DNA of 64,000 nucleotides from positions 124,001-188,000 of the forward strand of contig OZ245029.1 of assembly GCA_965223955.1 (NCBI GenBank), read 5' to 3'. The position numbers were made by a program, and so were the translations under genes. Below the pieces are notes generated by a model. That model saw only the letters and a program-made list of their open reading frames with translations, was not told where the DNA came from and searched no databases. Source of the stretch: Bin75 sp965223955 (GTDB lineage: Bacteria; Nitrospirota; Nitrospiria; Nitrospirales; UBA8639). Positions 18,449-27,013 of this stretch are shown here, in pieces. Each line of letters opens with the position of its first letter. Within the stretch, counting starts at the first letter, position 1.

Positions 18449-19374
18449 GACTTTGTTGGAGGAAGGGTGATTTTCCGTATACTTGACGGATTGCGCTGCT
18501 CCATATGTCCCCATTGATTTCTGCTACTACTCTTTCACCTTTTTCGTTTGCTTCGATTGTTATTTCGCTTTCTTCCAGTCTTTGGAATGTTCCGTATATG
18601 GTTTGTCTGGGGTTCAATGGGAATGGACATAGGTGTTTGCGGATTTGTAACCGATGTAGATAGGGCCTTCGGTTTCTGAAATGTCGTAGATTGGTGAGAG
18701 GGATACGGGATGGTCACACGTAATAAACTCGGGAAGATTTTCTTCTGTTTTAAGAAGTATCCAACTTCTTTTTCTGAGGATTTCGTGTATTTTTTTGATG
18801 TTGAGAATTTCCATAGAAAGACTTTCAGTTACGTTTATGGTTCTTTTCTCGCTTTCTTCAGCCTCTTCCACGACTTTTAGTTTTTCTTCAACTTCTTTTT
18901 GTGTCGCTTCTGGATTCTGCTCCGCAATTGTTAGTTCAACGTATTTTGATCGTTCTTTCAGAATTCTGATTTTTTCTCTATTGGCACTTCCGGATTTTTC
19001 AAGTCAAGGGCCTGTTGGAGATCTTTTTGTATTCTTTCCACTCCGTGAATTGTCTTCTGCCTTTTTCTTCGATCTCTCGGATTGCATAGGATAATCAGAG
19101 CCATTAGAAGGAGTATTCGGTCCAGAGTATCTTGTTGGATTTCCTCTTTCTCTTTTATCCTTCGAAGTGCGTCGAAGGCTGGATTTTCGATGTTGTCTCT
19201 TATTTCTGTTTCAATTGATCCATGGAATCTCGGTTCGTGTGCGATTCCTTTCGGTCCTCTTTCGAATTGTTTCCGTTCTTTGATGTCGTAGACGAACAGT
19301 TGTCCGTCTTCTTTTTTCCAGTTTTTGAGGTATCCGACTGGAATATAGTGATCTTTTTCCCCTGATCTGCTCAT
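18417..19374 (-). pseudogene. DUF4238 family protein, disrupted by two frameshifts
   Basis: Three consecutive frames together make one DUF4238 protein. The N-terminal part (from 19374) has the family start DHYIPVGYLKNWKK and ends prematurely at 18958. The middle part (to 18614) contains FITCDHPVSLSP. The last part (to 18417) starts at NPRQTIYGTF. The first break is at an A run near 18969, where adding one A restores the frame. The second is near 18625, where adding one T gives HFPLNPRQT, matching the family. Either true decay or indel errors. DUF4238 function is unknown. Confidence 0.7.
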
Positions 19375-19462
19375 TTTCTTGTCCTTTAAGAAATGTCGAG
19401 AGTTCGAAGGATTTCAGGTCTTTTGTTTTTGGATTTGTTGCCTTTGGGCTTGGATATAGTAG

Positions 19463-19488
19463 GTCGGCTTAGCGTAGCGTAAGCCAAC
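19463..19488. repeat. Palindromic intergenic repeat, second copy
   Basis: GTCGGCTTAGCG followed by TAGCGTAAGCCAAC, a diverged copy of the 26-base palindrome at 11140-11165. It lies between the DUF4238 remnant and hipA. Confidence 0.6.
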
Positions 19489-19543
19489 AAGGGGCGTACG
19501 AGCAGGGAGCAGGTCACATGATCCCTGTGAAAAATTCAAGTTT

Positions 19544-19571
19544 TGGATGCAGGGAGAGGAATCGAACCCCT
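19544..19571 (-). other. tRNA 3'-end-like fragment, possible attachment-site relic
   Basis: Read on the minus strand, 28 bases look like the last part of a tRNA: a T arm AGGGG-TTCGATT-CCTCT that pairs, then a seven-base acceptor strand CCCTGCA, T, and CCA. No D arm or anticodon arm precedes it. Such fragments are left where an integrative element used a tRNA gene as target. I could not find the matching intact tRNA in the window. Confidence 0.45.
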
Positions 19572-19657
19572 CCGACGTTTCTCTTGGCGCGGCGAATACC
19601 TTGGCAATTTGTACCCACAGGACGACACCGCCAGACAGGCGTACAGGTCAGCCCTAT

Positions 19658-20878
19658 TCAAACGATGGGTATCGTCTTCAGATGGGTTTCAACAGTCTGA
19701 ACAACTTCGGCAGCCAGTGGAAGGTTCGCCTTTTCGGCGTGCCAGTGCTGGTGAAACAGCGCGACGGTTTCACGGGCGGTATCGAGAACGAGTTTTTCCG
19801 GCAGTCGAGCCTTGGCGGCAAGATGGGATAGCTCGTCCTCTGAATATTCGGTGAAGCTTTTGGTCCGGCTGAACTTCAGGGCGGACTTGCCAGCCTGGAT
19901 GTAGGCGATCGTGGAAATAAAGTCATAGGCCGGCGCCAGGGCGGCATGCCGCCGGTCGGGGTAGATCAGCGACCAGTTTTTCAAATGCATGTCGGCATTG
20001 CCGATCAGCGTGTTGAAGGTCAGTCGCCGGATAAATTCGGCAACGTCGGCTTCGCCACCCTCGGCGCCAATGACCCTGCCAATGCTGCGCGCGCTGGCGT
20101 TCTCGTATTTTTCCTCGGGATAGACACCGAATATCTGCGCAAAATCCTCCATGTGAACGGCACCACCCGGTAACCGGTCAAAGCGCTCAATCGCAAGCGC
20201 CTGCCCTTTAAGAGTGCCGATCCCGTCCGGTAGATTCCGAATGGCGTCGATATCGACAAGCCGTATCGCGGGCACGTCCATACCAATCAGCCGAGCCAGT
20301 GTCATCATCGAGAATTCGTTTTCTGGGACGCCGGCAAATTTGCGCGAGGGCAGCTTGACGATCCACGAGCCGCCGATGCCCTTGGCCGGGATGGTCAGCC
20401 CGCCGACGGCCTCGTCAATGGCCGAGAATTTGAGCTGCACCCCGGCCAAAGAAAAACGCAGGGCGTTATTGTAGTGATCATCACGATCACCATCGTCGGC
20501 AGTGCCATGATCATCAAGTGGCCACGCTTCACCATCTGCCGGCCTGATCGTAATCGCACCCGGCAGGTCCATGCCGAACACCCAGAGCAGGAAAAACTCG
20601 CGTACGGGTTTCACGCCCGCACGCTCGGCAAGGTAGGTGCGCATATGCCCTTCGGGCAGCAGATTCGAGAAGAACGGCATGACTCGTGTCCGGGTGGGCT
20701 TGAAAGCGGTGATCAGTGCACCAAGTTGGTCCTTGAAACCCAATCCGAGCACTGGCCGATTCTCATCCGCGACATAGGCATCCTTGAAGGCAAAGAGAAT
20801 CCGGTCGCCGTCAACGCGGGTGAGCGTGCCGATTGGCTCATCGTGAAGCAGGACGTCGAGGACGTTGACATCAGCCAT
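19658..20878 (-). CDS. hipA: HipA family serine/threonine kinase toxin, 406 aa
   Basis: HipA toxins phosphorylate glutamyl-tRNA synthetase or other targets to induce dormancy. Visible features: an N-terminal subdomain (about 1-90); the couple-domain segment RFSLAGVQLKFSA; the ATP-binding strand GGSWIVKLPS; the helix PENEFSMMTLARLIG; the catalytic loop FNTLIGNADMHLKNWSLIY; and the metal-binding LAPAYDFIST. All key residues are present, so it is probably active. I placed the start at 20878 (MADVNVLDVLL), overlapping hipB by eight bases; a longer frame upstream is an artefact of the overlap. Confidence 0.9.
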   Translation of the reverse strand: MADVNVLDVLLHDEPIGTLTRVDGDRILFAFKDAYVADENRPVLGLGFKDQLGALITAFKPTRTRVMPFFSNLLPEGHMRTYLAERAGVKPVREFFLLWVFGMDLPGAITIRPADGEAWPLDDHGTADDGDRDDHYNNALRFSLAGVQLKFSAIDEAVGGLTIPAKGIGGSWIVKLPSRKFAGVPENEFSMMTLARLIGMDVPAIRLVDIDAIRNLPDGIGTLKGQALAIERFDRLPGGAVHMEDFAQIFGVYPEEKYENASARSIGRVIGAEGGEADVAEFIRRLTFNTLIGNADMHLKNWSLIYPDRRHAALAPAYDFISTIAYIQAGKSALKFSRTKSFTEYSEDELSHLAAKARLPEKLVLDTARETVALFHQHWHAEKANLPLAAEVVQTVETHLKTIPIV

Positions 20879-21476
20879 GATCGTCCTCATCAAGGCTGTA
20901 GGCGGGGCGCACGGACTCCGGCTCATCGCCCGCGATCCGGCCATGAGCCAGCGCGTTTCGCAGATCTCGAAGCCTGAGCAAGGATTGGCGGATAGCGTTC
21001 GGATCATGGGTACTATGACCAAACGCCTTGATCGCCTGATTGGCATCCCGGATGGTCCGGACTTCAAGCAGGGTTGGTCGAAAGTACGAAAGCCCGCGCA
21101 CGTGGCGTTGAAACCACTCCAGTTCGCTTTTGGGAAAAAGGTCGGTTGGCAGATTGTTAATCGCGTTTTGCAGACGTGCCAATTCCCTCAGGACCCGCCG
21201 GGCGACTTTGCCATCCTGCGGGGCACTGGCTGGGACACTGCTTGCAATCGACTGAACCGCTGGAACGGACTTGCTGGGCACGAGCATCGGTTCCAGATCA
21301 AGGGTGCGGGCGAGCGCAACCAGGCTCGAAACCCTGAGATCGACGGCACCGTTCTCGATCTTGGAGATATGGCCCTGCGGCACCCCTGATTTGGTGCTCA
21401 ACTCACGCTGGCTGAGGCCTCTGGCTTCGCGGGTGAAACGTAGCGTATTGGCTATATATTCGGTATTATAATTCAT
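20871..21476 (-). CDS. hipB: HipB-like XRE regulator/antitoxin with C-terminal extension, 201 aa
   Basis: An N-terminal XRE helix-turn-helix (about residues 8-62: LRFTREARGLSQRELSTKSG and ISKIENGAVDLRVSSLVALA) typical of HipB, which binds and neutralises HipA and represses the operon. The protein is more than twice the length of E. coli HipB. The extra 120 residues are helical and include LRDLRNALAHGRI, with R173-N-A-L-A-H178. This matches the Rx4H motif of HEPN ribonucleases (see findings). An AT-rich tract with TATAAT-like elements lies upstream. Confidence 0.85.
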   Translation of the reverse strand: MNYNTEYIANTLRFTREARGLSQRELSTKSGVPQGHISKIENGAVDLRVSSLVALARTLDLEPMLVPSKSVPAVQSIASSVPASAPQDGKVARRVLRELARLQNAINNLPTDLFPKSELEWFQRHVRGLSYFRPTLLEVRTIRDANQAIKAFGHSTHDPNAIRQSLLRLRDLRNALAHGRIAGDEPESVRPAYSLDEDDHG

Positions 21477-21688
21477 TTTGATAATTTATTACAAATCAAA
21501 ATAATGTTTTAATGCTTTTCTATATATCATATTATATGACTAAATACAATGTGTCATACAAATCAGACGCTCCAGTCGGTCGCTGGGAAGTATTGAATTA
21601 TTCTTTCTTGTCTACGAACGGGGCAGAGTTGAGGTGAGAACGGAAGGTCGATGTCAACGGTGCCATGCGTTGGCATAGAACAAATGAT
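21477..21688. promoter_or_regulatory. AT-rich control region upstream of hipBA
   Basis: The 212 bases between hipB and higA start with a strongly AT-rich segment (21477-21560), unlike the GC-rich surroundings. On the minus strand this segment contains CATATAATATGAT and further A/T runs directly ahead of the hipB ATG. It probably holds the hipBA promoter and autoregulatory operators. No open frame is visible. Confidence 0.5.
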
Positions 21689-21958
21689 TTACGCCACCCG
21701 TCTTGCCGCGACAGCCTTGGCTAGGTCATAAGTCGCCTGCACGTTCAGCCAAAGCTTCGGTGAGGTCCCCAGGGTTTCGGCAAGATCGAGTGCCGCCTCT
21801 GCGGTAATGCCTCGTTTGCCTCGTATCAGCTCATTCAAGCGCGCTCGGCTCCAGCCGATCTTCTGTGCGAAAGCCGCCTGGCTCATTCCCATGGGCTCAA
21901 GAAATTCCTCAAGCAGTATTTCGCCCGGATGAAAAGGATTTTTCGGTGCTTTATCCAC
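21689..21958 (-). CDS. HigA-type antitoxin (XRE), apparently orphan, 89 aa
   Basis: The HigA family signature is clear: NPFHPGEILLEEFLEPMGMS at the N-terminus, then a helix-turn-helix (AFAQKIGWSRARLNELIRGK) and GITAEAALDLAETLGTSPKL. HigA antitoxins normally follow a HigB toxin gene, but only 43 bases separate this gene from the upstream uvrC and no toxin is visible on either side. Likely a solitary antitoxin or regulator left after loss of its partner, or one acting in trans. A Shine-Dalgarno (AAAGGAGG) precedes the ATG. Confidence 0.85.
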   Translation of the reverse strand: MDKAPKNPFHPGEILLEEFLEPMGMSQAAFAQKIGWSRARLNELIRGKRGITAEAALDLAETLGTSPKLWLNVQATYDLAKAVAARRVA

Positions 21959-22001
21959 GGCCTTTTGCCTCCTTTAATGAGGGTGCGGGAGCATCTTCCC
22001 C

Positions 22002-23699
22002 TTATTTGCGCGTTTTGACCGATTTCGACAGGGGCACGACGAAGGCCTGGCCGCGGAGTTTGCGATGGTAGGCAATGGCGAAGCGATGCGCTTCGTCCCG
22101 GATACGCTGGACCAAGCGGGAGACGTGGGACGCGGGAGACAGGATGAGTGGGTCACGATGCCCAGGTGCGTATATGCGCTCTTCCTTCTCGCCTTTGGCT
22201 TTGGCTAATCCGATGATGGGAAGGTGACCGAGACCGACATCGCGTAAGGCTTCCACCGCCGCCCCCAATTGCCCGATTCCCCCGTCGATCAGGATAAGAT
22301 CGGGAAGGGGCAACGTCTTATGAGCCCGGGTGGCGAGGGTGCCGCCGTACCGGCGCTTGACGACTTCCTGCATGCTCGCAAAATCGTTCGCCCCCTCGAC
22401 GGTCCTGATACGAAACCGCCGGTAATCCGCTTTCTTCATTTTTCCATCTTCCCACACCACCATCGAGGCCACGGAATGGGTGCCCATGGTATTGGAAATA
22501 TCAAACCCTTCCACGCGACTCGGTGTCTTCGGCAACCCCAGGAAGCGCTGCAAGTCTTCGGCTTCCTTGTGTTCCACCGCGGTTTTGCGCAAATGCTCCC
22601 CAAGAGCCACAGCGGCATTTTCTTCGGCTAATTGGAGCAGTTGGCGTTTCACCCCTCGTTCGGGAATCAGGATCCGCACCCGCCGGCCTTTCTTGTGGCT
22701 GAGCCAGCGTTGAAGCAATTCCTGGTCGGACAGCGCTTCGGACACCAGCAACTCCTTGGGGGGCAAGGTTTCTTTATTGTAGAATTGCTCAATGGCCGAT
22801 CGAATCAACTCCTCATCGGCAGCCTCTTTCGTATCAGCCCAAAAAAAGTCCTTGCGGCCGATCAACAAACCGCCGCGCACAAACAACAGTTGCAGATCCA
22901 CCGCCCGTCCCATCCTGGCCAAGCCGATGATATCCTGGTCCATGGGCCCTATTTGAGCCACGCGCTGTTTTTCCAACGTCCTGGCAATGCTCGCCATACG
23001 ATCCCGCAGCCGGGCCGCATCTTCGAATTCTTCGTGGTCGGCGGCCGCTTCCATGTCCTTTCGCAACCCATCCAGCAATTCCTTATCCCGCCCCTCCAGA
23101 AAACAGCGAACCTGTTCGACGATGCGATGATAGTCTTCCCTCGATTGGTTGCCGGTACAAGGCGCCATGCAGCGCTTGATTTCAAATTCCAGACAGGCGC
23201 GATCGGCCGTCCCGTCGATGTCGATCTTGCACGTTGCCAGCGGGAACACCTTCTTGATGACTTTCAGGGTTTCTCGAAGCGCCCCCGAGGGCACGTAGGG
23301 ACCAAAATACAGCGCCCCATCGTTCTTCACGCGACGCACGATCGAGAGACGGGGAAAATTCTCCTTCACCGGCAGGCGGAGGTACGGATAGTGCTTGTCA
23401 TCGCGAAGCACCACGTTGAACCGGGGACGATGGCGTTTGACCAGGTTGCTTTCGAGTAAGAGGGCTTCCAAGTCGGATCGTGTGACGATCGTTTCGATAT
23501 CATGAATCAGGGACGTCAACACGCGAGTCTTGGGACTCGGGTCGCTGCCTTTTTGAAAATACGAGCGCACCCGGTCCGCCAACACCAGGGCTTTCCCGAT
23601 GTAGAGTATTTCACCGCCCTTGCCTTTCATCAGGTACACGCCGGGCTGATTGGGCAGATGCGCCAGGGTCGATTCGAGAGAAGGGGCGAGGCTGGTCAC
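22002..23699 (-). CDS. uvrC: Excinuclease ABC subunit C, short form, 565 aa
   Basis: UvrC makes both incisions in nucleotide excision repair. Present: the N-terminal GIY-YIG nuclease (LPNQPGVYLMKGKGGEILYI), the cysteine-rich CKIDIDGTADRACLEFEIKR segment, the UVR motif (HEEFEDAARLRDRMASI), and the RNase H-like domain with GFDISNTMGTHSVASMVVWE and DGGIGQLGAA. The protein stops soon after RDEAHRFAIAYHRKLRG with SKSVKTRK. The tandem helix-hairpin-helix region (usually containing a PGIG motif) that normally follows is absent, and no remnant is visible downstream. See findings. Confidence 0.93.
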   Translation of the reverse strand: MTSLAPSLESTLAHLPNQPGVYLMKGKGGEILYIGKALVLADRVRSYFQKGSDPSPKTRVLTSLIHDIETIVTRSDLEALLLESNLVKRHRPRFNVVLRDDKHYPYLRLPVKENFPRLSIVRRVKNDGALYFGPYVPSGALRETLKVIKKVFPLATCKIDIDGTADRACLEFEIKRCMAPCTGNQSREDYHRIVEQVRCFLEGRDKELLDGLRKDMEAAADHEEFEDAARLRDRMASIARTLEKQRVAQIGPMDQDIIGLARMGRAVDLQLLFVRGGLLIGRKDFFWADTKEAADEELIRSAIEQFYNKETLPPKELLVSEALSDQELLQRWLSHKKGRRVRILIPERGVKRQLLQLAEENAAVALGEHLRKTAVEHKEAEDLQRFLGLPKTPSRVEGFDISNTMGTHSVASMVVWEDGKMKKADYRRFRIRTVEGANDFASMQEVVKRRYGGTLATRAHKTLPLPDLILIDGGIGQLGAAVEALRDVGLGHLPIIGLAKAKGEKEERIYAPGHRDPLILSPASHVSRLVQRIRDEAHRFAIAYHRKLRGQAFVVPLSKSVKTRK

Positions 23700-23711
23700 G
23701 GGTGAAGCCTG

Positions 23712-24110
23712 CTACGCGGTCACCGTACCCGGCGGCCGTTCGATCAACTCCACTTCATACCCATCAGGAGCATCGATGAAAATAAACCGGCTCCCCGACG
23801 ACGTTCGAGTCGGGCCATCCGTGATGGGAACGTTCCGGGCCTGCAACTGATCGATCGCCTGGTCAAGGTCATCGACCTCGAACGCGAGATGGACCAGATC
23901 TTCCTGCACGCTGACGGGACCACTCTCCGGAAAACTGCACAGTTCAATGAGTTCGTCACTATTGGGAACAGCCAGAAAGGCCAAATGCGACCCGCGCGGC
24001 GACACCTTGCGTTCCAACACTTCCAACCCCAGCACGTCCCGATAAAACGCGATCGTGGCATCCATGTCACTGACGCGCATTCGTGTGTGCAGCAATTTCT
24101 TGACGATCAT
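23712..24110 (-). CDS. VOC/glyoxalase family protein, 132 aa
   Basis: A vicinal-oxygen-chelate fold protein related to methylmalonyl-CoA epimerase and lactoylglutathione lyase. Two beta-alpha-beta units are visible: LLHTRMRVSDMDATIAFYRD followed by GLEVLER, then HLAFEVDDLDQAIDQL ending in PDGYEVELIE. Candidate metal ligands are the first His, two acidic residues and the second His. I used the ATG at 24110, with GGAAGGA upstream, rather than a longer frame. The substrate is unknown. It lies 12 bases upstream of uvrC on the same strand. Confidence 0.82.
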   Translation of the reverse strand: MIVKKLLHTRMRVSDMDATIAFYRDVLGLEVLERKVSPRGSHLAFLAVPNSDELIELCSFPESGPVSVQEDLVHLAFEVDDLDQAIDQLQARNVPITDGPTRTSSGSRFIFIDAPDGYEVELIERPPGTVTA

Positions 24111-24338
24111 CGCAGGAATCCTTCCGCGTTCACAGGAACATGATTGTCGCGAGAGCCACGGAAGTATTGTACTGCACCTCACGGCTTCCAACAACACAGC
24201 CTGACTTTTTCACGTTCTGCAGCGGGCTCTTTTCTCCCGGTCCTCCTGGGCCGTTGAGTTCGAGACAGTCAGTATGTGATAACTACACTCCCTGCGGCAT
24301 GAGGCATGTCACTGCCTTCGAGCAGAGACGTTGCTCTT

Positions 24339-24479
24339 TTCCTCCCCTTTGTAAGGGGAGGCGACGGTGGGGTAGAGTCATACGGGCACTTCTGGGCACT
24401 GGAAGGGTCAACCCTGCGCGGTTCAGCCTTCCAATCAACCGCTCTACCTCCCATCACCCCTCCTTACAAAGGAGGGGAA
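24339..24479. repeat. Dispersed repeat R4 (TTCCTCCCCTTTGTAAGG ends), copy 1
   Basis: About 140 bases with inverted ends: TTCCTCCCCTTTGTAAGG at the left and CCTTACAAAGGAGGGGAA at the right, joined by a segment including GGTGGGGTAGAG. Related copies are at 37036-37155 and, split by an IS, 33470-34611. Together with 24111-24338, where I see no gene, it fills the gap before aroE. Confidence 0.75.
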
Positions 24480-24566
24480 CAGGCGGCATGAGGCAGATCC
24501 CGGGCCGGGACCCGGCCCTATTTGCAAGAGCCTGTCCCCGACTTGATCGGGGATGAAAGAGCCTTC

Positions 24567-25421
24567 ATGGAAATCAATACCGACACGCAATTGTGTGGAG
24601 TCCTCGGCCATCCCGTGAAACACTCGCTTTCTCCGGCCATTCACAATGCCGCGTTTCAACACTTGGGACTGAATTACGTGTACCTGGCGTTTCCCGTTGA
24701 AGACGTGCTCCATGCCCTTCACGGAATCCGCGCTTTAGGCAACCTCAGAGGGTTCAGCGTCACGATTCCCCATAAAGTTTCGGTCATGGCCCACCTGGAT
24801 ACGATCGAGCCCGCGGCCCGGCACATCGGGGCCGTCAATACCATCGTGAAATCGGACCATACCCTTTCCGGATACAATACGGACGCCGCCGGAGCCCTTC
24901 TGGCTTTACAACACGCAGGCGTCGAACTCGCCGGGAAACAGGCAGTCATTATCGGATCCGGCGGAGCCGCACGGGCCATTGCGTTCGGACTCGCGCTTCA
25001 GACGCCCATCAGCAAACTCACGATCCTTGCGATCGAAGAAGAAGAACGCCACACCCTGGCGCGCAATCTCCGTGAAGGCACGACGCTTCACATTGAAGAC
25101 CACCCACTCGATACGGACACCCTGGAGCCGGCCCTGGCCCAGGCACAGGTCATGATCCACTGCACCCCCGTTGGGATGGATCCCCACACCGGACAGACCT
25201 GTGTGCCCCAACGTTTGTTCCATCCCAACCTGACGGTCATGGATATCGTCTACAACCCTTTGGACACGCAATTGCTGAAGGAAGCTCGGGCTGCCGGATG
25301 CCCGACGATCCGTGGCCTGGAAATGTTCCTGCATCAAGCCGTAGCCCAGTTCGAGTTGTGGACGGGCCAACCCGCACCAGTCCCCGTCATGCGTCAGGTA
25401 TTGGAGTCCCGCTTCTCATGA
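24567..25421 (+). CDS. aroE: Shikimate dehydrogenase, 284 aa
   Basis: Reduces 3-dehydroshikimate to shikimate with NADPH in the chorismate pathway. The substrate site is visible as GHPVKHSLSPAIHNAAF, the catalytic Lys in VTIPHKVSVM, and the Asp in GYNTDAAGALLAL. The nucleotide-binding loop is IIGSGGAARAIAFGLA. I set the start at 24567 (MEINTDTQLCGV), matching the family; the longer frame starts inside a dispersed repeat. It overlaps aroK by four bases (ATGA). Confidence 0.95.
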   Translation: MEINTDTQLCGVLGHPVKHSLSPAIHNAAFQHLGLNYVYLAFPVEDVLHALHGIRALGNLRGFSVTIPHKVSVMAHLDTIEPAARHIGAVNTIVKSDHTLSGYNTDAAGALLALQHAGVELAGKQAVIIGSGGAARAIAFGLALQTPISKLTILAIEEEERHTLARNLREGTTLHIEDHPLDTDTLEPALAQAQVMIHCTPVGMDPHTGQTCVPQRLFHPNLTVMDIVYNPLDTQLLKEARAAGCPTIRGLEMFLHQAVAQFELWTGQPAPVPVMRQVLESRFS

Positions 25422-25945
25422 ATCTGGTGCTCATCGGTTATCGAGGAACGGGGAAAAGCACCGTTGCGGAACTCCTCGCGACGCGACTCGGGTGGAAGGC
25501 CGTCTCCACGGATGCGCAAATCGTTGAAAGGGCGCAAATGAAAATTCCGGACATTGTGGCCAGCCACGGGTGGGAACACTTTCGAGATCTGGAAACGGAG
25601 GTGTGCCTCACGCTCAAGGACCAGGACCGCCTGGTTGTCGATACCGGCGGAGGGATTATCCTGCGACCGGACAACATGGAAGCGTTAAAGCCCAATGGCC
25701 TGGTGTTTTGGCTGACCGCCGAGGTTTCGACGATGACCCGGCGGATCTCGGAAGACACGCAACGCCCGGCGCTCACCGCCGGGAAGACGTTTCTCGAGGA
25801 AATTCAGGAGGTCCTGATTGAACGGACGCCGAAATACCAGGCTGCGGCCGGTCATATCATTGCCACCGACGACCTCTCACCGGAGGAGATCGCCTCTCAC
25901 ATTCTGACCATTGCCCGCGGCCACGGTATCGATCTATCGTACTAG
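25418..25945 (+). CDS. aroK: Shikimate kinase, 175 aa
   Basis: Phosphorylates shikimate with ATP, directly after AroE in the pathway. The Walker A loop GYRGTGKST begins at residue 7. The shikimate-binding DAQIVE and HGWEHFRDLE segments follow, then DTGGGIIL and the lid with RPALTA. The ATG overlaps the aroE stop codon, so translation is coupled. Family-typical length. Confidence 0.95.
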   Translation: MNLVLIGYRGTGKSTVAELLATRLGWKAVSTDAQIVERAQMKIPDIVASHGWEHFRDLETEVCLTLKDQDRLVVDTGGGIILRPDNMEALKPNGLVFWLTAEVSTMTRRISEDTQRPALTAGKTFLEEIQEVLIERTPKYQAAAGHIIATDDLSPEEIASHILTIARGHGIDLSY

Positions 25946-25978
25946 CCGCATCGCGGGTCTTCTGTCCGGACGGAACGC

Positions 25979-26455
25979 ATGAACACCGGGTTCCCAGAGC
26001 GACTGCCTCCCATGGACCTCACCTGGATTCGGTGGCTTTTGGACAGCTATGCGTTCTGGTTGAAGCGCGAACTCATCGACCGGACGGGTACGCTTGAGGA
26101 GCAAAGCGAACGGCTCTATTGTTCGCCTTTTGTGGTGGCCTCCCACACCAAGGCAGAAGACCCCATCCTCAATTACGGCAATCGACAGGCCCTCGACTTG
26201 TGGGAAGGGACCTGGGATGAATTTACCACGACCCCTTCGCGATTGACCGCGGAACCCGTGAATCAAGCCGAGCGGTCCCGGATGCTCGACCAGGTGGCCA
26301 CCCACGGGTTCATTACCGATTACCAGGGGATACGCATTTCACGAACGGGCCGGCGGTTTCTCGTGCAACAGGCCACGGTCTGGAACATCCTGGATGACCA
26401 CGGGACCGCCCAGGGGCAAGCCGCGACGTTTTCACGGTGGGAACCCCTCACGTGA
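25979..26455 (+). CDS. MEKHLA-domain protein, 158 aa
   Basis: A PAS-like MEKHLA domain fills most of the protein: LYCSPFVVASHTKAEDPILN, then GNRQALDLWEGTWDEFTTTP, then SRLTAEPVNQAERSRM, ending ATVWNILDDHG. MEKHLA domains occur alone in bacteria and at the end of some plant HD-ZIP proteins. They are thought to sense a small ligand or redox state, but the ligand is unknown. A second in-frame ATG at 26012 is an alternative start. The gene stands alone after aroEK. Confidence 0.8.
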   Translation: MNTGFPERLPPMDLTWIRWLLDSYAFWLKRELIDRTGTLEEQSERLYCSPFVVASHTKAEDPILNYGNRQALDLWEGTWDEFTTTPSRLTAEPVNQAERSRMLDQVATHGFITDYQGIRISRTGRRFLVQQATVWNILDDHGTAQGQAATFSRWEPLT

Positions 26456-26716
26456 AAAACGACGGAATTGTTCCAAAACATACAAAGTTTAAAAAATTCG
26501 ATGATTTTTAATAACTTTAAAAAAATAAATAATGATGGAAAGTTTAAAATATTTAAAATATTTAAAAAAATCAGTGAACATTAAAAAATAAAAAAATTGC
26601 GGCAAATGTTACAAATTGCAACAAAAAACGAGGGCGGCAAAAACGGCAAATGTGTTGACATTGTGCGTACGGCAGACGATCATGCAGGTGAAGGTCTATA
26701 TGGAACGAGTGTTCGT
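26456..26716. promoter_or_regulatory. AT-rich leader with promoter of the TacA/TacT pair
   Basis: A strongly AT-rich segment (about 26480-26610) of repeated TTTAAAATA-like blocks gives way to a consensus -35 box TTGACA at 26655-26660. A weak -10 (GATCAT, 26678-26683) follows at 17-base spacing, 34 bases before the antitoxin ATG. The composition differs sharply from neighbouring core genes, as expected of a horizontally acquired toxin-antitoxin cassette. Confidence 0.5.
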
Positions 26717-27013
26717 ATGCCCAAACACACTGCCAAAACGCAACGCAAGGGTCCACCGAGAAACATCAACCTTCGAGTGAAACCTCATGCGCGTTCTTTA
26801 ATAGATCGTGCCTGCGCCATCACGGACAAGAGAATAACGGACTTCGTTCTCGATGCGGCGTGTCGTGAAGCCGAGGACGTGCTCCTTGACCGGAGACTCT
26901 TTCATCTCGACGAATCAGCGTATCAGGCGTTTGTTCATGCGCTCGATGCGCCGACACGACGTAATCCCGAACTCAAAAAATTACTGAGCCGGAAGCCGCT
27001 TTGGGAAAACTGA
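26717..27013 (+). CDS. DUF1778 (TacA-type) antitoxin, 98 aa
   Basis: A ribbon-helix-helix antitoxin of the DUF1778 family. The N-terminal NINLRVKPHARSLIDRACAI strand-helix and the following KRITDFVLDAACREAEDVLL helix form the DNA-binding dimer. The C-terminal YQAFVHALDAPTRRNPELKK tail is the usual toxin-wrapping segment. It overlaps the acetyltransferase gene by 13 bases. I chose the ATG at 26717 as the longest family-like start. Confidence 0.87.
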   Translation: MPKHTAKTQRKGPPRNINLRVKPHARSLIDRACAITDKRITDFVLDAACREAEDVLLDRRLFHLDESAYQAFVHALDAPTRRNPELKKLLSRKPLWEN

